A stretch of 64,000 nucleotides of DNA from Thermoproteota archaeon (GTDB taxonomy: Archaea; Korarchaeota; Korarchaeia; Korarchaeales; Korarchaeaceae): assembly GCA_026986575.1 (NCBI GenBank), contig JALSOH010000004.1:434001-498000 (forward strand), in the 5' to 3' direction. Of the stretch, positions 42,164-50,953 are shown piece after piece; the stretch's first letter is position 1, and each line of letters starts with the position of its first letter. A program made the position numbers and the translations under genes. Below the pieces are notes generated by a model. It saw nothing but the letters and a program-made list of their open reading frames with translations. It was not told where the DNA came from and did no database searches.

Positions 42164-43498
42164 ATGGATGTCCCAAGGATAGTTGTACCTCCTCCAGGCC
42201 CAAACGCTAGGAAAATATTAGAGAGGGACTCTAAGGTCATCTCTCCATCCTATGTTCGGTTTTATCCTCTCGTAGTAGACAAGGGTCAGGGCTCGCTACT
42301 CTTCGATGTTGATGGGAACATCTATATAGACCTGAACTCCGGGCTTGGAGTGATGAACATAGGCCATTCTCATCCTGAAGTGGTGGAAGCGATTAAAAGA
42401 CAGGCCGAAAAACTCCTTCACTACTCGAACACGGACTTTTATTACGAGGAATCGGTAATCTTTGCTGAGAAGCTTATCTCGATATCACCGGGGAACTACA
42501 ACAAGAAAATCTTTTTCTCCAACAGTGGAACTGAGTCTGTCGAAGCGGCCATAAAGCTAGCTAGATGGCGTACGAGAAGGCAATATATTATAGGTTTCAT
42601 AGGAGCCTTCCATGGAAGGACTTATGGATCCCTAAGCATCACCTCCAGCAAGCCAGTTCAACGCGCTGGCTTCTCTCCTTTGGTGCCGGGCATAGTGCAC
42701 GTACCCTACCCATATCCCTACAGGTGCCCCTTCGGAGCGCCGCCTGATGACCCAGAGGAATGCGCCAATCGTGCTATCGCCTTTATAGAGGACTGGGTCT
42801 TCGGGAAGTTCGTCCCGCCTGAGGAAGTCGCAGCATTCATATTCGAACCAATTCAGGGGGAGGGAGGTTATATTGTCCCTCCAGACAACTTCATTCCCCA
42901 ACTCAGAAAGCTCGCTGACGAGTATGGTATACTGCTGATAGACGACGAGGTTCAGGCCGGCATGGGCAGGACTGGGAAGTGGTGGGCCATCCAGCACTTC
43001 GGAGTCGATCCCGATATCCTTACCAGCGCCAAGGCTTTGGGTGGTGGACTTCCAATAGGGGCCACGATAGCGAGGGAGGATGTGATGATATGGCCGGGTG
43101 GATCTCACGCCTCCACATTCGGAGGTAATCCTGTATCCTGCGCTTCTGGCTTGGCCACGATAAACGTGATAGAGAGAGAGATGCTGGTGGAGAGGGCCGC
43201 AGTACTGGGTAAGAAGGTGATGAAGCTGCTTAACGAGTGGAGGGAGAAGTACGAGATAGTGGGTGATGTAAGGGGCAAGGGCCTCATGATAGGAATAGAG
43301 ATCGTGAAGGATAAGGCCAGCAGGAAGAAGGCCCCAGATCTGGCTCACGAGATAATGATGAGGGCTTGGAAGTCGGGTGTAGCGATAATAACTGCGGGAG
43401 TGAACGCTCTCAGGGTATTCCCACCACTGAACATAGAGGAAGAGTATCTGTTCAGGGCCCTAGAGATAGTGGAGGACAAGATAAAGGAGGTCTCATAA
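42164..43498 (+). CDS. class III aminotransferase (4-aminobutyrate aminotransferase-like)
   Basis: A PLP-dependent fold-type I enzyme of 444 residues. The PLP lysine lies in TSAKALGGGLP (about residue 291), the PLP-phosphate loop is SNSGTESVEAAIKLAR, FHGRTYG and EPIQGEGGYIVPP are conserved, and DDEVQAGMGRTG holds the Asp that binds the pyridine nitrogen. Family members in archaea act as GABA or ornithine transaminases or as amino-acid racemases, so the exact substrate is open. ATG 42164 follows GAGGTGAG closely; a TATA-like AACATATTAAG precedes it (42130-42140). Confidence 0.88.
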   Translation: MDVPRIVVPPPGPNARKILERDSKVISPSYVRFYPLVVDKGQGSLLFDVDGNIYIDLNSGLGVMNIGHSHPEVVEAIKRQAEKLLHYSNTDFYYEESVIFAEKLISISPGNYNKKIFFSNSGTESVEAAIKLARWRTRRQYIIGFIGAFHGRTYGSLSITSSKPVQRAGFSPLVPGIVHVPYPYPYRCPFGAPPDDPEECANRAIAFIEDWVFGKFVPPEEVAAFIFEPIQGEGGYIVPPDNFIPQLRKLADEYGILLIDDEVQAGMGRTGKWWAIQHFGVDPDILTSAKALGGGLPIGATIAREDVMIWPGGSHASTFGGNPVSCASGLATINVIEREMLVERAAVLGKKVMKLLNEWREKYEIVGDVRGKGLMIGIEIVKDKASRKKAPDLAHEIMMRAWKSGVAIITAGVNALRVFPPLNIEEEYLFRALEIVEDKIKEVS

Positions 43499-43540
43499 TT
43501 ACCTATGCGCCTTATCCTTCTTTCTTTCCCTCTAACTCCT

Positions 43541-43969
43541 TTATTCTCCGCCTGATCCTTGAAGTAGCTTATTGACTACATCCCTGAGTTCTCCCTTCTC
43601 CCTCGGGATATCGTACTCCATGCACATCAGGTCAGCAGCTTCCGCGTACTTACCTTGGATCCTCATGCCCGATTTGCAGTAGATCCTCTTCTTCCTAGCT
43701 TGGTAGCATATCTCGCAGATGAGGATGGAGAGGTCCTTCTTAGTGAGGTCCTTGTTTATCAGTCCGGTGGCTATCCTGTTGACTATCCTCATGATCTCCT
43801 TATCGTTCCTCAGATCTATTATGTTGCCCCTTGCCCCCCTCAGGTACTGGCTTATGGCAGCTTGGGTAACCCCAAGCATCTTAGCCACGTCTGTCTGTCT
43901 GAGCTTATACTTAGTTATGAGTTCCTTGGCTACTAGGGCCCTCACGGATGGGATGAGCGTTTTAACCAC
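43541..43969 (-). CDS. XRE-like HTH regulator with C-terminal cysteines
   Basis: A 142-residue archaeal transcription regulator (COG2522-like). The HTH is LRQTDVAKMLGVTQAAISQYLRG (about residues 23-45, split by a turn). The C-terminal part has ILICEICYQARKKRIYC and later MCMEYD, cysteines that could bind metal or sense redox. It starts with GTG at 43969. The promoter region contains two perfect palindromes, one covering the TATA box, which suggests self-repression. Confidence 0.85.
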   Translation of the reverse strand: MVKTLIPSVRALVAKELITKYKLRQTDVAKMLGVTQAAISQYLRGARGNIIDLRNDKEIMRIVNRIATGLINKDLTKKDLSILICEICYQARKKRIYCKSGMRIQGKYAEAADLMCMEYDIPREKGELRDVVNKLLQGSGGE

Positions 43970-44007
43970 GAGTTCGCACGGCTGTATCGTTCCCTATCAC
44001 CTACTAT

Positions 44008-44017
44008 AACATATGTT
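44008..44017. promoter_or_regulatory. 10-bp palindrome AACATATGTT near the HTH promoter
   Basis: AACATATGTT is a perfect palindrome just downstream of the TATA box of the minus-strand HTH gene, near the expected transcription start. It may be a second operator site of the same regulator. Confidence 0.4.
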
Positions 44018-44019
44018 TT

Positions 44020-44033
44020 CGTTATATATAACG
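44020..44033. promoter_or_regulatory. 14-bp palindrome over the TATA box of the HTH gene
   Basis: CGTTATATATAACG is perfectly self-complementary and contains the TATA element (TTATATATAA), about 52-65 nt before the GTG at 43969. A repressor bound here would block TBP, a standard archaeal way of autoregulation. Confidence 0.5.
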
Positions 44034-44090
44034 GTATCCGTTCAGTAAAATGGGACCTTTTGCTATTTATACCCCACGTCATAAAAAATA

Positions 44091-45197
44091 TTAGGACGTG
44101 GAAATGACCACCTTGCCATTCTTCTCGAGATCCCTCACCATCTGTGGCATTACCGCCCATGTGCTGTGAACAACTACCTCTCCCCATCCAGAGTCAATCA
44201 ATTCCCTCGACAGACTGAACATGAGCAGCTTGTCGAACTCGCTCTCGTTAGAGAGAGCTCTCTCATCGCTGAGCAGCTTAATCATCGTTGCTGCCACTAG
44301 GGAGTCCTCCAACCTCTCAGCGAGCTTGCCTTTACCCTTGGGATCTGCTGGAAGCCTAGCATTCCTGACGAACTCCCTATCTATCTCCTCCATGATCTCA
44401 CTGGCAATGAGGGATAACTTAGCCTCCGTTTCCTTGAGAGCGAGTCTCTCCTCGTCTATGGGCAGCTCTTTAGCGACTACTTCGGCCTCTCTGTCTAAGA
44501 GTTCCTGGATCTCCGCTCTCCTGATGTCTATATAGTCCAATGCCTCCAGCTTAACCTCATTAAATGTCCTCCACCTCAAGAGGTTAACCGGCTCCTCCGG
44601 TACTATCTCATCCGGATCGTATCTGACCTCCTCCGTGGAGTGCATCGCATCTAAGATCTCATCCAGATCGAAGAATACGCTGGCCTCCCTTATAGCGGCT
44701 GCGGGATCATCCGCAGCATGTATGATGTTAAGCACCCTGTTGGTGCCCTTCAAGTCATACCTCAGGTTCCCCGGTTTACCAGCATCTGGTGTCGTTGGAC
44801 CGATTATGTCTCTCAACTTGGCGCTCAGGTGCTCGAACTCCCCAGGGTCCCCAACTAGGATCATCGGGATCACAGGGGCCTGACTGAACACCTTGGGCAT
44901 GATCCACCAAGAATCGAAGTACTTCTGCTTCACGAACATGTAGAGCTCATCAATGAGGGTCTCATCCATCTCGGTGACCTTCATGGCAACGGGAATAAGT
45001 CCGGATTCCTTCAGCCTGCTTATGACCTCTGGAGCGAGACCTCGCACGAACGCATCTGGCTTCACCATGGCGAAGGTCATCTTGGGTAGTGAGGAGATGT
45101 GCTCATCGTCAGCCTCGGAGACGAACTTCTCCTTAAGCTCCGCGAAGACAGGCCTCTCGACCTCATCTTCCCTCTCGAAGTAGGCCAGTGGATCCAT
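44091..45197 (-). CDS. nucleoside diphosphate kinase-like protein with long C-terminal extension
   Basis: Residues 1-40 form an acidic leader; 41-185 are an NDK fold (MTFAMVKPDAFVRGL, then AVGIGPTTPDA-like DIIGPTTPDAGKPGNLRYD) with the catalytic His160 kept in NIIHAADDP. The usual NIIHGSDS has lost its Gly and Ser. Residues about 200-368 are a helical domain I cannot assign, ending in WGEVVVHSTWAVMPQMV. Normal archaeal NDK has 140-160 residues. ATG 45197 has GGGGTGATC upstream and is 4 nt after the STT3 stop, so the two are an operon. It may be an active NDK with a targeting domain or a divergent nucleotide-binding protein. Confidence 0.75.
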   Translation of the reverse strand: MDPLAYFEREDEVERPVFAELKEKFVSEADDEHISSLPKMTFAMVKPDAFVRGLAPEVISRLKESGLIPVAMKVTEMDETLIDELYMFVKQKYFDSWWIMPKVFSQAPVIPMILVGDPGEFEHLSAKLRDIIGPTTPDAGKPGNLRYDLKGTNRVLNIIHAADDPAAAIREASVFFDLDEILDAMHSTEEVRYDPDEIVPEEPVNLLRWRTFNEVKLEALDYIDIRRAEIQELLDREAEVVAKELPIDEERLALKETEAKLSLIASEIMEEIDREFVRNARLPADPKGKGKLAERLEDSLVAATMIKLLSDERALSNESEFDKLLMFSLSRELIDSGWGEVVVHSTWAVMPQMVRDLEKNGKVVISTS

Positions 45198-45201
45198 TAG
45201 A

Positions 45202-47226
45202 TCACCCCTTGACCTTAAATATGGCCACCTCGACATACCCTTTATTCTTACCCACGTGAACCAAGTCAAAGTAGTTCAGCTTGGCTCCACCTATCGCGTT
45301 CAGGGCCATCTTGTATAGAGTGGTATTCAGCGTGTAGTCCGTGGGAACGGAGCGTCCCGTAGTTCTGTCGTAGATGAAGAACTTCTGCAGATCCTGGGCG
45401 AACCACTTCCTGGCCTCGTCAGGTCTATAGGGGCTGTGCTGGAACTCTCCAGCTATCCAAGCCATGGCTACCCACTTACCCCCTCCTGAGAACTGCCCCA
45501 CTTCTCTGGGCACATCAACAACGACGTAGGTGGCGTTAAACCTACTTACTAGGTCTAACATTCTCTCCTCGGGACCGATGAAGGCCCTTGCCACTAACCT
45601 TATCTGGGTGGAGTTTATGGTGAGTCCGTCCACCATCGTTATCTTCCCCGCTCCGGTCTGCATCCAGTAACCGTAGTCCCACCAAGATACCACGACCTCA
45701 TCGGGCTTTGTATTCTGCTTCAACCACTCCAACGCATCCTTCCATCCCTCGGTGAAGCCGAGCGGGTACTCCATGGCCTCTTGGAAGGTAAGGACGTACT
45801 CTGAGTGTCCAGCGCCGTAATTCCTTATGTGGCCCTGGAAGGCAACTGGAAGCACTACTAGGAGGATCATCATCGTGACAGGAACCTTCATCATTCCCAG
45901 CTTCTTGGACATAGGAAGACTACCGCCCCTTCTCTTCTTAGCCCTCTCCAAGGATCTTATCTTTTTCATATAAGGTTCTGAGAACACCACTATCCTGTAA
46001 GCGAAGAAACCCGATACGAGCGCCACGAAAGGCGCGGCTAACGGGGGTAGCCTCACTATGCTGGTGGCGAAGTAGAGGGATATCAGGGTCATGAGGCTTA
46101 TCATAAGCTCGTCGTCGTTCCTCCACCTCTCCATCAGCAGGAAGAAGAGGCCCAGCACTCCGGGTATTAAGAGAGTGGTTAAAGTTTCCACAGTCGCTCC
46201 GGCACCGTGTTCAGCTACAGTCTCGACGACATTTCCCTGTGGAAGCTTCACTGACGGGAATAGGACCCTCATCAGCCTGCCCGTGAGGGGCTGGTATATG
46301 CCCAATGCGAAAAATGCAACGAGCAGGGCCAGTCCGACTCCAACGGATACTATCCTCCTCCGCTCGCTCAGGGCTCTCACGTTGATCTTGGGGAGGGAGA
46401 TGTAAACTAAGGCAGCTAGTAGAGAGGCCCAGACGAGCGTGCTCTCCACGCTTATGTAAAGCCTCCTGTAAGCTTGGTTGGAGAGGAACCCGAAGCTAGC
46501 CAGCAATACATAGAGAGGGGGCAACCCCAATGCCAGACCCTCACGCCAGTCCAACCTGTTCAGTAAGAGGAGGATCATGAGGAGCAACGCGTAACCGTCG
46601 TAGAGCGCCTTGAATCCCGCCCATACCCCTGCTGAGTACACCAAGAAGAGACCGCTAAGTCCAGAGTAAGCCAGTACCTTCCATTCTTCCTCACTCCTCA
46701 TGGCCTTTATCGTGAAGTACATTGAGGTCATGAGCAGGGGAATGGCGAACTGCTCGTGCCTGTACCATCCTGCTAGGGACCTGTTTATGTACGCCCAAGA
46801 TAGGGAGATGGCGAATGCGGATGTTATGGCCGCCGACCTATCCCACAGCTCCTTAGCCAGTAGATAGACTGGTATGACCACCAGCGGAGCGAATACGACC
46901 GGTATATACACTACAACCGTGTAAAGGTCGTTGAAACCGAAGAGAGACGCGATCTTATAGATCGCGGCACCGGTGTAGTAGTGAAGTATGGGCAGCACCT
47001 CGCTGGGATTGTAGCTCCAAGGATGCCAAGCTAGGGGATCGAACGTTGGAAGGTGCCCCGTCTTCACTAGGTACTCCGTTATCCTGTAGTGCAGCAACGG
47101 GTCGTCTGCAGTGAGGTGGGCTCCGTACTTGAAGGTCGGGAGGACCCTAATAATGGCACCCATTATGTAAGTGACTGCTATGACGAGAACATCGATTAAC
47201 CTGCCCTTCACGCCATCGTCGGGCAA
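45202..47226 (-). CDS. aglB: oligosaccharyltransferase STT3/AglB
   Basis: The catalytic subunit that transfers a lipid-linked glycan to Asn in N-x-S/T sequons on the outer face of the membrane. The 674 residues have about thirteen membrane helices, the first external-loop acid motif TADDPLLHYR (Asp41-Asp42) for metal binding, and WWDYGYWMQTGAGKITMVDG (about 512) with the WWDYG signature. The C-terminal globular domain is short. The start is TTG at 47226 with AAGGTGA 8 nt upstream. N-glycosylation would act on the surface proteins found elsewhere in the window. Confidence 0.93.
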   Translation of the reverse strand: MPDDGVKGRLIDVLVIAVTYIMGAIIRVLPTFKYGAHLTADDPLLHYRITEYLVKTGHLPTFDPLAWHPWSYNPSEVLPILHYYTGAAIYKIASLFGFNDLYTVVVYIPVVFAPLVVIPVYLLAKELWDRSAAITSAFAISLSWAYINRSLAGWYRHEQFAIPLLMTSMYFTIKAMRSEEEWKVLAYSGLSGLFLVYSAGVWAGFKALYDGYALLLMILLLLNRLDWREGLALGLPPLYVLLASFGFLSNQAYRRLYISVESTLVWASLLAALVYISLPKINVRALSERRRIVSVGVGLALLVAFFALGIYQPLTGRLMRVLFPSVKLPQGNVVETVAEHGAGATVETLTTLLIPGVLGLFFLLMERWRNDDELMISLMTLISLYFATSIVRLPPLAAPFVALVSGFFAYRIVVFSEPYMKKIRSLERAKKRRGGSLPMSKKLGMMKVPVTMMILLVVLPVAFQGHIRNYGAGHSEYVLTFQEAMEYPLGFTEGWKDALEWLKQNTKPDEVVVSWWDYGYWMQTGAGKITMVDGLTINSTQIRLVARAFIGPEERMLDLVSRFNATYVVVDVPREVGQFSGGGKWVAMAWIAGEFQHSPYRPDEARKWFAQDLQKFFIYDRTTGRSVPTDYTLNTTLYKMALNAIGGAKLNYFDLVHVGKNKGYVEVAIFKVKG

Positions 47227-47323
47227 ATTAGCTTCACCTTCGGGGATGTCTGACCCCCTCTTATAAAAATTGATCGAACGCCCGCGGCATCAATGTTATA
47301 AGAATGAGCCGAGATGAGGCCCG

Positions 47324-48214
47324 ATGGTGAGATCGGAACCGCCTCTAAACCCGAAACTAGCGCTGGCCGTAGGTATAGCTGCAGTATCCACTGCGAGCAT
47401 ACTGATAAGATTCAGCGAGAGCAACCCCCTAATCATAGCGGGTTATAGGATGGCATTCGCCTCCCTCCTCATGTCAATTCTCTCTGTAGGCTCCCTAAAT
47501 CAGATAAGGGGCCTCTCTGATGCGGAAAGGGCGGTCCTCATCTTGTCTGGGCTGAGTTTGGCGGTACACTTTGGCACATGGACGGCCAGCTTGGAGTACA
47601 CTTCTGTAGCTGCGAGCACGGTCATAGTTGACTCCTCACCGATATTCGTCGTCCTCCTCTCCTATCTGGTGTTGGGTGAGGGAGTCAACACCAGAGAGGC
47701 GGCAGGCATAGCGATATCCTTTCTGGGAGCCTCGATAATCGCGATGGGCCACTTAGATATGAGCTCCAATCTATTCGGAGACTTTCTCGCGCTAGTAGGA
47801 TCGATATCCTTGGCTGTTTACCTAGTGGCCGGGAGGAGGTTGAGGGGGAAGCTCGACCTCGCACCGTACACAGCGTCAGTGTACGGGATATCCGGGATAA
47901 TCCTTCTCCTTGCAGCTAGCGCGGCAGGCATCCCCCTCGCAGGGTACCCATTAAGGGAGTGGACGATATTCCTGGCGCTGGCTCTCATTCCGAGCGGGCT
48001 AGGCCACAACTCCTACAACTACGCACTCAAGTACCTGAAGGCCTCCGTCGTTAGCGTATCCATACTGGGAGAGCCTATCGGTGCATCTATACTGGCTGCG
48101 ATTCTGCTGAGGGAGCTACCCCGCGTTACTACGGTCATCGGGGGCGCTCTAGTTTTAGGTGGGATTTACGCAGCTGTTACCTCGCAGAAAGGTGTTCCCA
48201 ATGGGAATCGTTGA
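47324..48214 (+). CDS. EamA/DMT family transporter
   Basis: A 296-residue membrane protein with ten helices in two EamA repeats, each ending with the repeat signature (LSGLSLAVHFGTWTASLEYTSVAAS; LIPSGLGHNSYNYALKYLKASVVS). Typical substrates are amino acids or other metabolites; none can be named. It overlaps the nucleotidyltransferase gene by 14 nt. The ATG at 47324 follows the divergent aglB promoter region, with a TATA-like TTATAAGAAT near 47297-47306. Confidence 0.85.
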   Translation: MVRSEPPLNPKLALAVGIAAVSTASILIRFSESNPLIIAGYRMAFASLLMSILSVGSLNQIRGLSDAERAVLILSGLSLAVHFGTWTASLEYTSVAASTVIVDSSPIFVVLLSYLVLGEGVNTREAAGIAISFLGASIIAMGHLDMSSNLFGDFLALVGSISLAVYLVAGRRLRGKLDLAPYTASVYGISGIILLLAASAAGIPLAGYPLREWTIFLALALIPSGLGHNSYNYALKYLKASVVSVSILGEPIGASILAAILLRELPRVTTVIGGALVLGGIYAAVTSQKGVPNGNR

Positions 48215-49007
48215 GGAGGCAGTCATTCTAGCCGGAGGAAAGAGCACTAGGTTCGGGAGAGATAAGCTGACCTACAAGGTTAACGGTAGAGAAATGCTAG
48301 TTAGGGTGGCTGAAGCAGCTCTGGCAGTAGCAGAGAAGGTCATTCTCTCGGTTAGAAGTGAGGAAGATGGTGAGAGACTATCTAAACTAACTGGACTGGA
48401 CTACAGGATCGATGAACAATTACCCTGCACGGGGCCCATCAGGGGCGCGCTCTCCTCGGTCAAAGAGGAGTATACTCTGCTTCTCCCTGCTGACCTGCCT
48501 TGGGTGAATGGTGATGTGTTGAAGTCCTTTCTGGGGATGTGCGGGGACTCCTCAGTCCAGATATGTGGTCTCCTGTGGTCCACCCAAGGGAGGTACTTGG
48601 ATCCAATGATCGCTCACATTCATTCCTTGGAACCGCTGATCCACGTGAAAAAGGCTTGCCCTTTGAAGAACATGAGAGTGACCGATATCCATAGAGCCGC
48701 TTCCTCTCTCCTGATGATCTCAGCCGGTCTTCTGGATGAACCTTGGAGGCTCTTAGATGTAGACAGACCAGAAGATCTCGTGAGAAGGGAGGGAAAATGG
48801 GAGAAGGGGCTCCTGTACATCGCTCCTAGAACCTTAGGGAATCCCTACAGGAGGGCCATTGAGGAGCTAGAGACGGGATCCCTCAATGGAGCCCGTGAGA
48901 TGTTTAATTTGGAGTTATCTATATTCTGGGATGTGGAAAACATCCGCGATCATGTGAACAAGGACCTGAGGTCGCTGGGTGGGAAGGATGGAGGTAGTGA
49001 TAAATAA
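48201..49007 (+). CDS. MobA-like nucleotidyltransferase
   Basis: Residues 1-190 form a MobA/GlmU-type NTP transferase domain: the signature AVILAGGKSTRFGRDKL binds the nucleotide and LLLPADLPWV carries the metal-binding Asp. MobA attaches GMP to molybdopterin; related proteins act on other cofactors. Residues 190-268 are an extra domain (LGNPYRRAIEELETG) not found in plain MobA. ATG 48201 is chosen since AAAGGTG precedes it and the family motif begins 9 residues later. It overlaps its neighbours at both ends, so three genes are coupled. Confidence 0.8.
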   Translation: MGIVEEAVILAGGKSTRFGRDKLTYKVNGREMLVRVAEAALAVAEKVILSVRSEEDGERLSKLTGLDYRIDEQLPCTGPIRGALSSVKEEYTLLLPADLPWVNGDVLKSFLGMCGDSSVQICGLLWSTQGRYLDPMIAHIHSLEPLIHVKKACPLKNMRVTDIHRAASSLLMISAGLLDEPWRLLDVDRPEDLVRREGKWEKGLLYIAPRTLGNPYRRAIEELETGSLNGAREMFNLELSIFWDVENIRDHVNKDLRSLGGKDGGSDK

Positions 49008-50007
49008 GAACGAGACCTTCGAGCCAGCTGGGAGGTACGACAGGGTCGAGTGCCGGGGGTCAGCGAGGATAAAGGGGGCCCTAGAAGCCACTGAGGTCGT
49101 GTGTAAGGGAAAGCTCGAGGCTGAGGAGTTATTCGTGGTAAGGGTGGAGGCAAGGGGTCTGAAATGCAGGAGAATCAGGGCAAGGGAACTGATCACGGAC
49201 TTCTTGGAGGCAGGAACGGTGGAGGTAGAAAGGGCGTACATCCGCGGTCCAGCTAGGGTTAGCAGCTCCATCAAGGCGGTTGAGGTGAGGGTGGAGGGTT
49301 CCCTGTCCTGCGCCGCACTCGAGGCGAAGGAGGCGATGATCTCAGGCAGTTTCAGGGCCCTGAAAGTGGATGTCAAGCATCTGGAGGTAAAAGGATCCCT
49401 TGAGGTAGACGAGGGGCGTATAGATCGAGCCTCAGTCGGAGGATCAGCTAAGCTTGGAAACTGCGAGATACTCGGAATCAGAGTGGGAGGGACATTAAGA
49501 GTAACTGGGAGCACCAACATCGGAGAAGCAGAAACGGGAATGGCAGAGGTGACTGGGCGCTTAACAGGAGGACTGCTGAAGGTAGATGAGGTTTTGAAGG
49601 TAGGGGGCGATGTTAGAGTAAGGACCTTGAAGGTAGGGGGAGCCCTCAAAGTATCAGGATCCCTTTCCGCGGAGGAAGCTCATGTATCCGTGAAGGGGAA
49701 GGGCAGATTGGCGGGCGGAAGGATCATAGTGGTTGGGGAGGCCACCGAGGTTGAGGGGGAGGAGATCCAACTGATAAACGCTAGAGTATCGAAGGTGATC
49801 GGAGGGAGGGTGAGGGTAAGGGATTCCTCCGTTAGAGTCATTAATGCGGTGGAGGTCGAAGTGATGGGAAGATCTAGGGTATCACAAATAGCGGCAGAGA
49901 AGGTTTACGTGGCTGGCGGGATGGTAGAAAAGGTGTACTACACGGAGAGGTTATTTGTATCACCGGAAGCCCAGGTGAAGTGGGAAAAGAAGGTGGCCAG
50001 CTTATGA
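48988..50007 (+). CDS. bactofilin-like / polymer-forming beta-helix protein
   Basis: A 339-residue soluble protein built of short repeated strands with alternating hydrophobic and glycine residues (VEGSLSCAALEAKEAMISG; VGGSAKLGNCEILGIRVGG; VGGALKVSGSLSAEEAHV), the pattern of bactofilins and DUF583 'polymer-forming cytoskeletal' proteins, which fold as beta-helices and form filaments. It is about twice as long as bacterial bactofilins. There is no signal or membrane segment, so it is cytoplasmic. The start ATG 48988 lies inside the end of the nucleotidyltransferase gene. Confidence 0.7.
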   Translation: MEVVINKNETFEPAGRYDRVECRGSARIKGALEATEVVCKGKLEAEELFVVRVEARGLKCRRIRARELITDFLEAGTVEVERAYIRGPARVSSSIKAVEVRVEGSLSCAALEAKEAMISGSFRALKVDVKHLEVKGSLEVDEGRIDRASVGGSAKLGNCEILGIRVGGTLRVTGSTNIGEAETGMAEVTGRLTGGLLKVDEVLKVGGDVRVRTLKVGGALKVSGSLSAEEAHVSVKGKGRLAGGRIIVVGEATEVEGEEIQLINARVSKVIGGRVRVRDSSVRVINAVEVEVMGRSRVSQIAAEKVYVAGGMVEKVYYTERLFVSPEAQVKWEKKVASL

Positions 50008-50475
50008 TCACCCGAGCTTCTCTACCGCCTCCTTTAGATTCCTGACAGCCTCCTCTAACAGGCTTGATGCCTTCTTCAGTAGTTCCTTGGCTTCATTCAG
50101 TCCCTCAACCTTCTTGAGGCCCAAAATCACACTTAGGGTATCATCTATCTCTCCCTTCTCCAACTTCTTGTAAGCCTCCAACACTATCTTGCCTGCCTCG
50201 GTCTCACCCCTAAGGTGCTTCTTTATGGTGGCCTCGGTCCTCCCAATATCCTCAGCTATTTCAGAGAGGGTCATTCCCGCCTTATCCCTCGCGAGGGCAG
50301 CGGCTGCGGTGGCTATGCTATCTATCCAGGTCAGCCTGTCCTTGGGATCCCTCAACTGCTCCACAAACTTCGGATCCGTGAGTACTTCGATCAGAGACGA
50401 GATGAGCAGGCTGTACTCCAGCTTGTGAATTTCCTCCTTACCCATCGGTTTGAGCGGTATTCCCATCTCGGCCAT
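50008..50475 (-). CDS. archaeal HTH regulator with C-terminal coiled helix (COG1318-like)
   Basis: A 155-residue predicted regulator. The HTH reads MTLSEIAEDIGRTEATIKKHLRG (about 66-88, in two parts), preceded by a helical dimerisation region and followed by a long C-terminal helix (EAKELLKKASSLLEEAVRNLKEAVEKL). AGGTGAT sits 4 nt before the ATG at 50475, and the TATA box is within the palindrome ATTTATAAAT (50509-50518). It is convergent with the bactofilin-like gene, with stops adjacent. Confidence 0.8.
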   Translation of the reverse strand: MAEMGIPLKPMGKEEIHKLEYSLLISSLIEVLTDPKFVEQLRDPKDRLTWIDSIATAAAALARDKAGMTLSEIAEDIGRTEATIKKHLRGETEAGKIVLEAYKKLEKGEIDDTLSVILGLKKVEGLNEAKELLKKASSLLEEAVRNLKEAVEKLG

Positions 50476-50508
50476 GATATCACCTCTAGGAAAAATGTAT
50501 TCAGGATA

Positions 50509-50518
50509 ATTTATAAAT
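50509..50518 (-). promoter_or_regulatory. TATA box of the COG1318-like HTH gene
   Basis: ATTTATAAAT, a palindromic TATA element 34-43 nt before the ATG at 50475, followed by a leader with AGAGGTGATATC. The rest of the 187-bp divergent gap to 50663 is AT-rich and shows no gene. Confidence 0.5.
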
Positions 50519-50662
50519 ATTTCACTAAGTAAATTCTATTAAAGCGGTATCTCATAAAAATAATCAGATATGTTTGACGCGAATATTAATCGTCCTTAAT
50601 TTAGGAAAAAGCTAACTTAGAAAAAATCTTTTATTATTATACTGCATTGCACTAGCGGGGCA

Positions 50663-50953
50663 ATGGCCCGCCTAATGAAGGAGGAAATCGCACTGAGGGG
50701 AGGAAAGGCCACAATAATCTGCGTGGACGAGGAGGAGAGCGGGAACTTCAGGCTCTTGTACAGGAAAGACCGCTGGAGGGAGGATGAGTGGGTGAGGGTA
50801 GACTCAGAAGGAGACGGCGCTTATCTCCAAGTGAGGAGGAGGTTGGGTAAGCTGAAATGCGGGGACCTCAAGCGCTTGCTTGAGCTGATACTTGATAAAG
50901 TGGAGGAGCTGGGGGAATTTGGCGGTGGGGAGTTCGGGGAGAATGAAGACTAG
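50663..50953 (+). CDS. hypothetical small charged protein, partner of a winged-helix protein
   Basis: A 96-residue protein of unknown family. The first 65 residues look like a small beta-sheet (ATIICVDEEESGNFRLLYRKD, WVRVDSEGDGAYLQVRRR), then a helix LKRLLELILDKVEELG and a Gly/Glu tail. It overlaps the winged-helix gene by 11 nt. Size, order and coupling resemble archaeal TumE-like (DUF6516) toxin-HTH antitoxin pairs, but sequence similarity to those toxins is not convincing, so this is only a suggestion. Confidence 0.55.
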   Translation: MARLMKEEIALRGGKATIICVDEEESGNFRLLYRKDRWREDEWVRVDSEGDGAYLQVRRRLGKLKCGDLKRLLELILDKVEELGEFGGGEFGENED

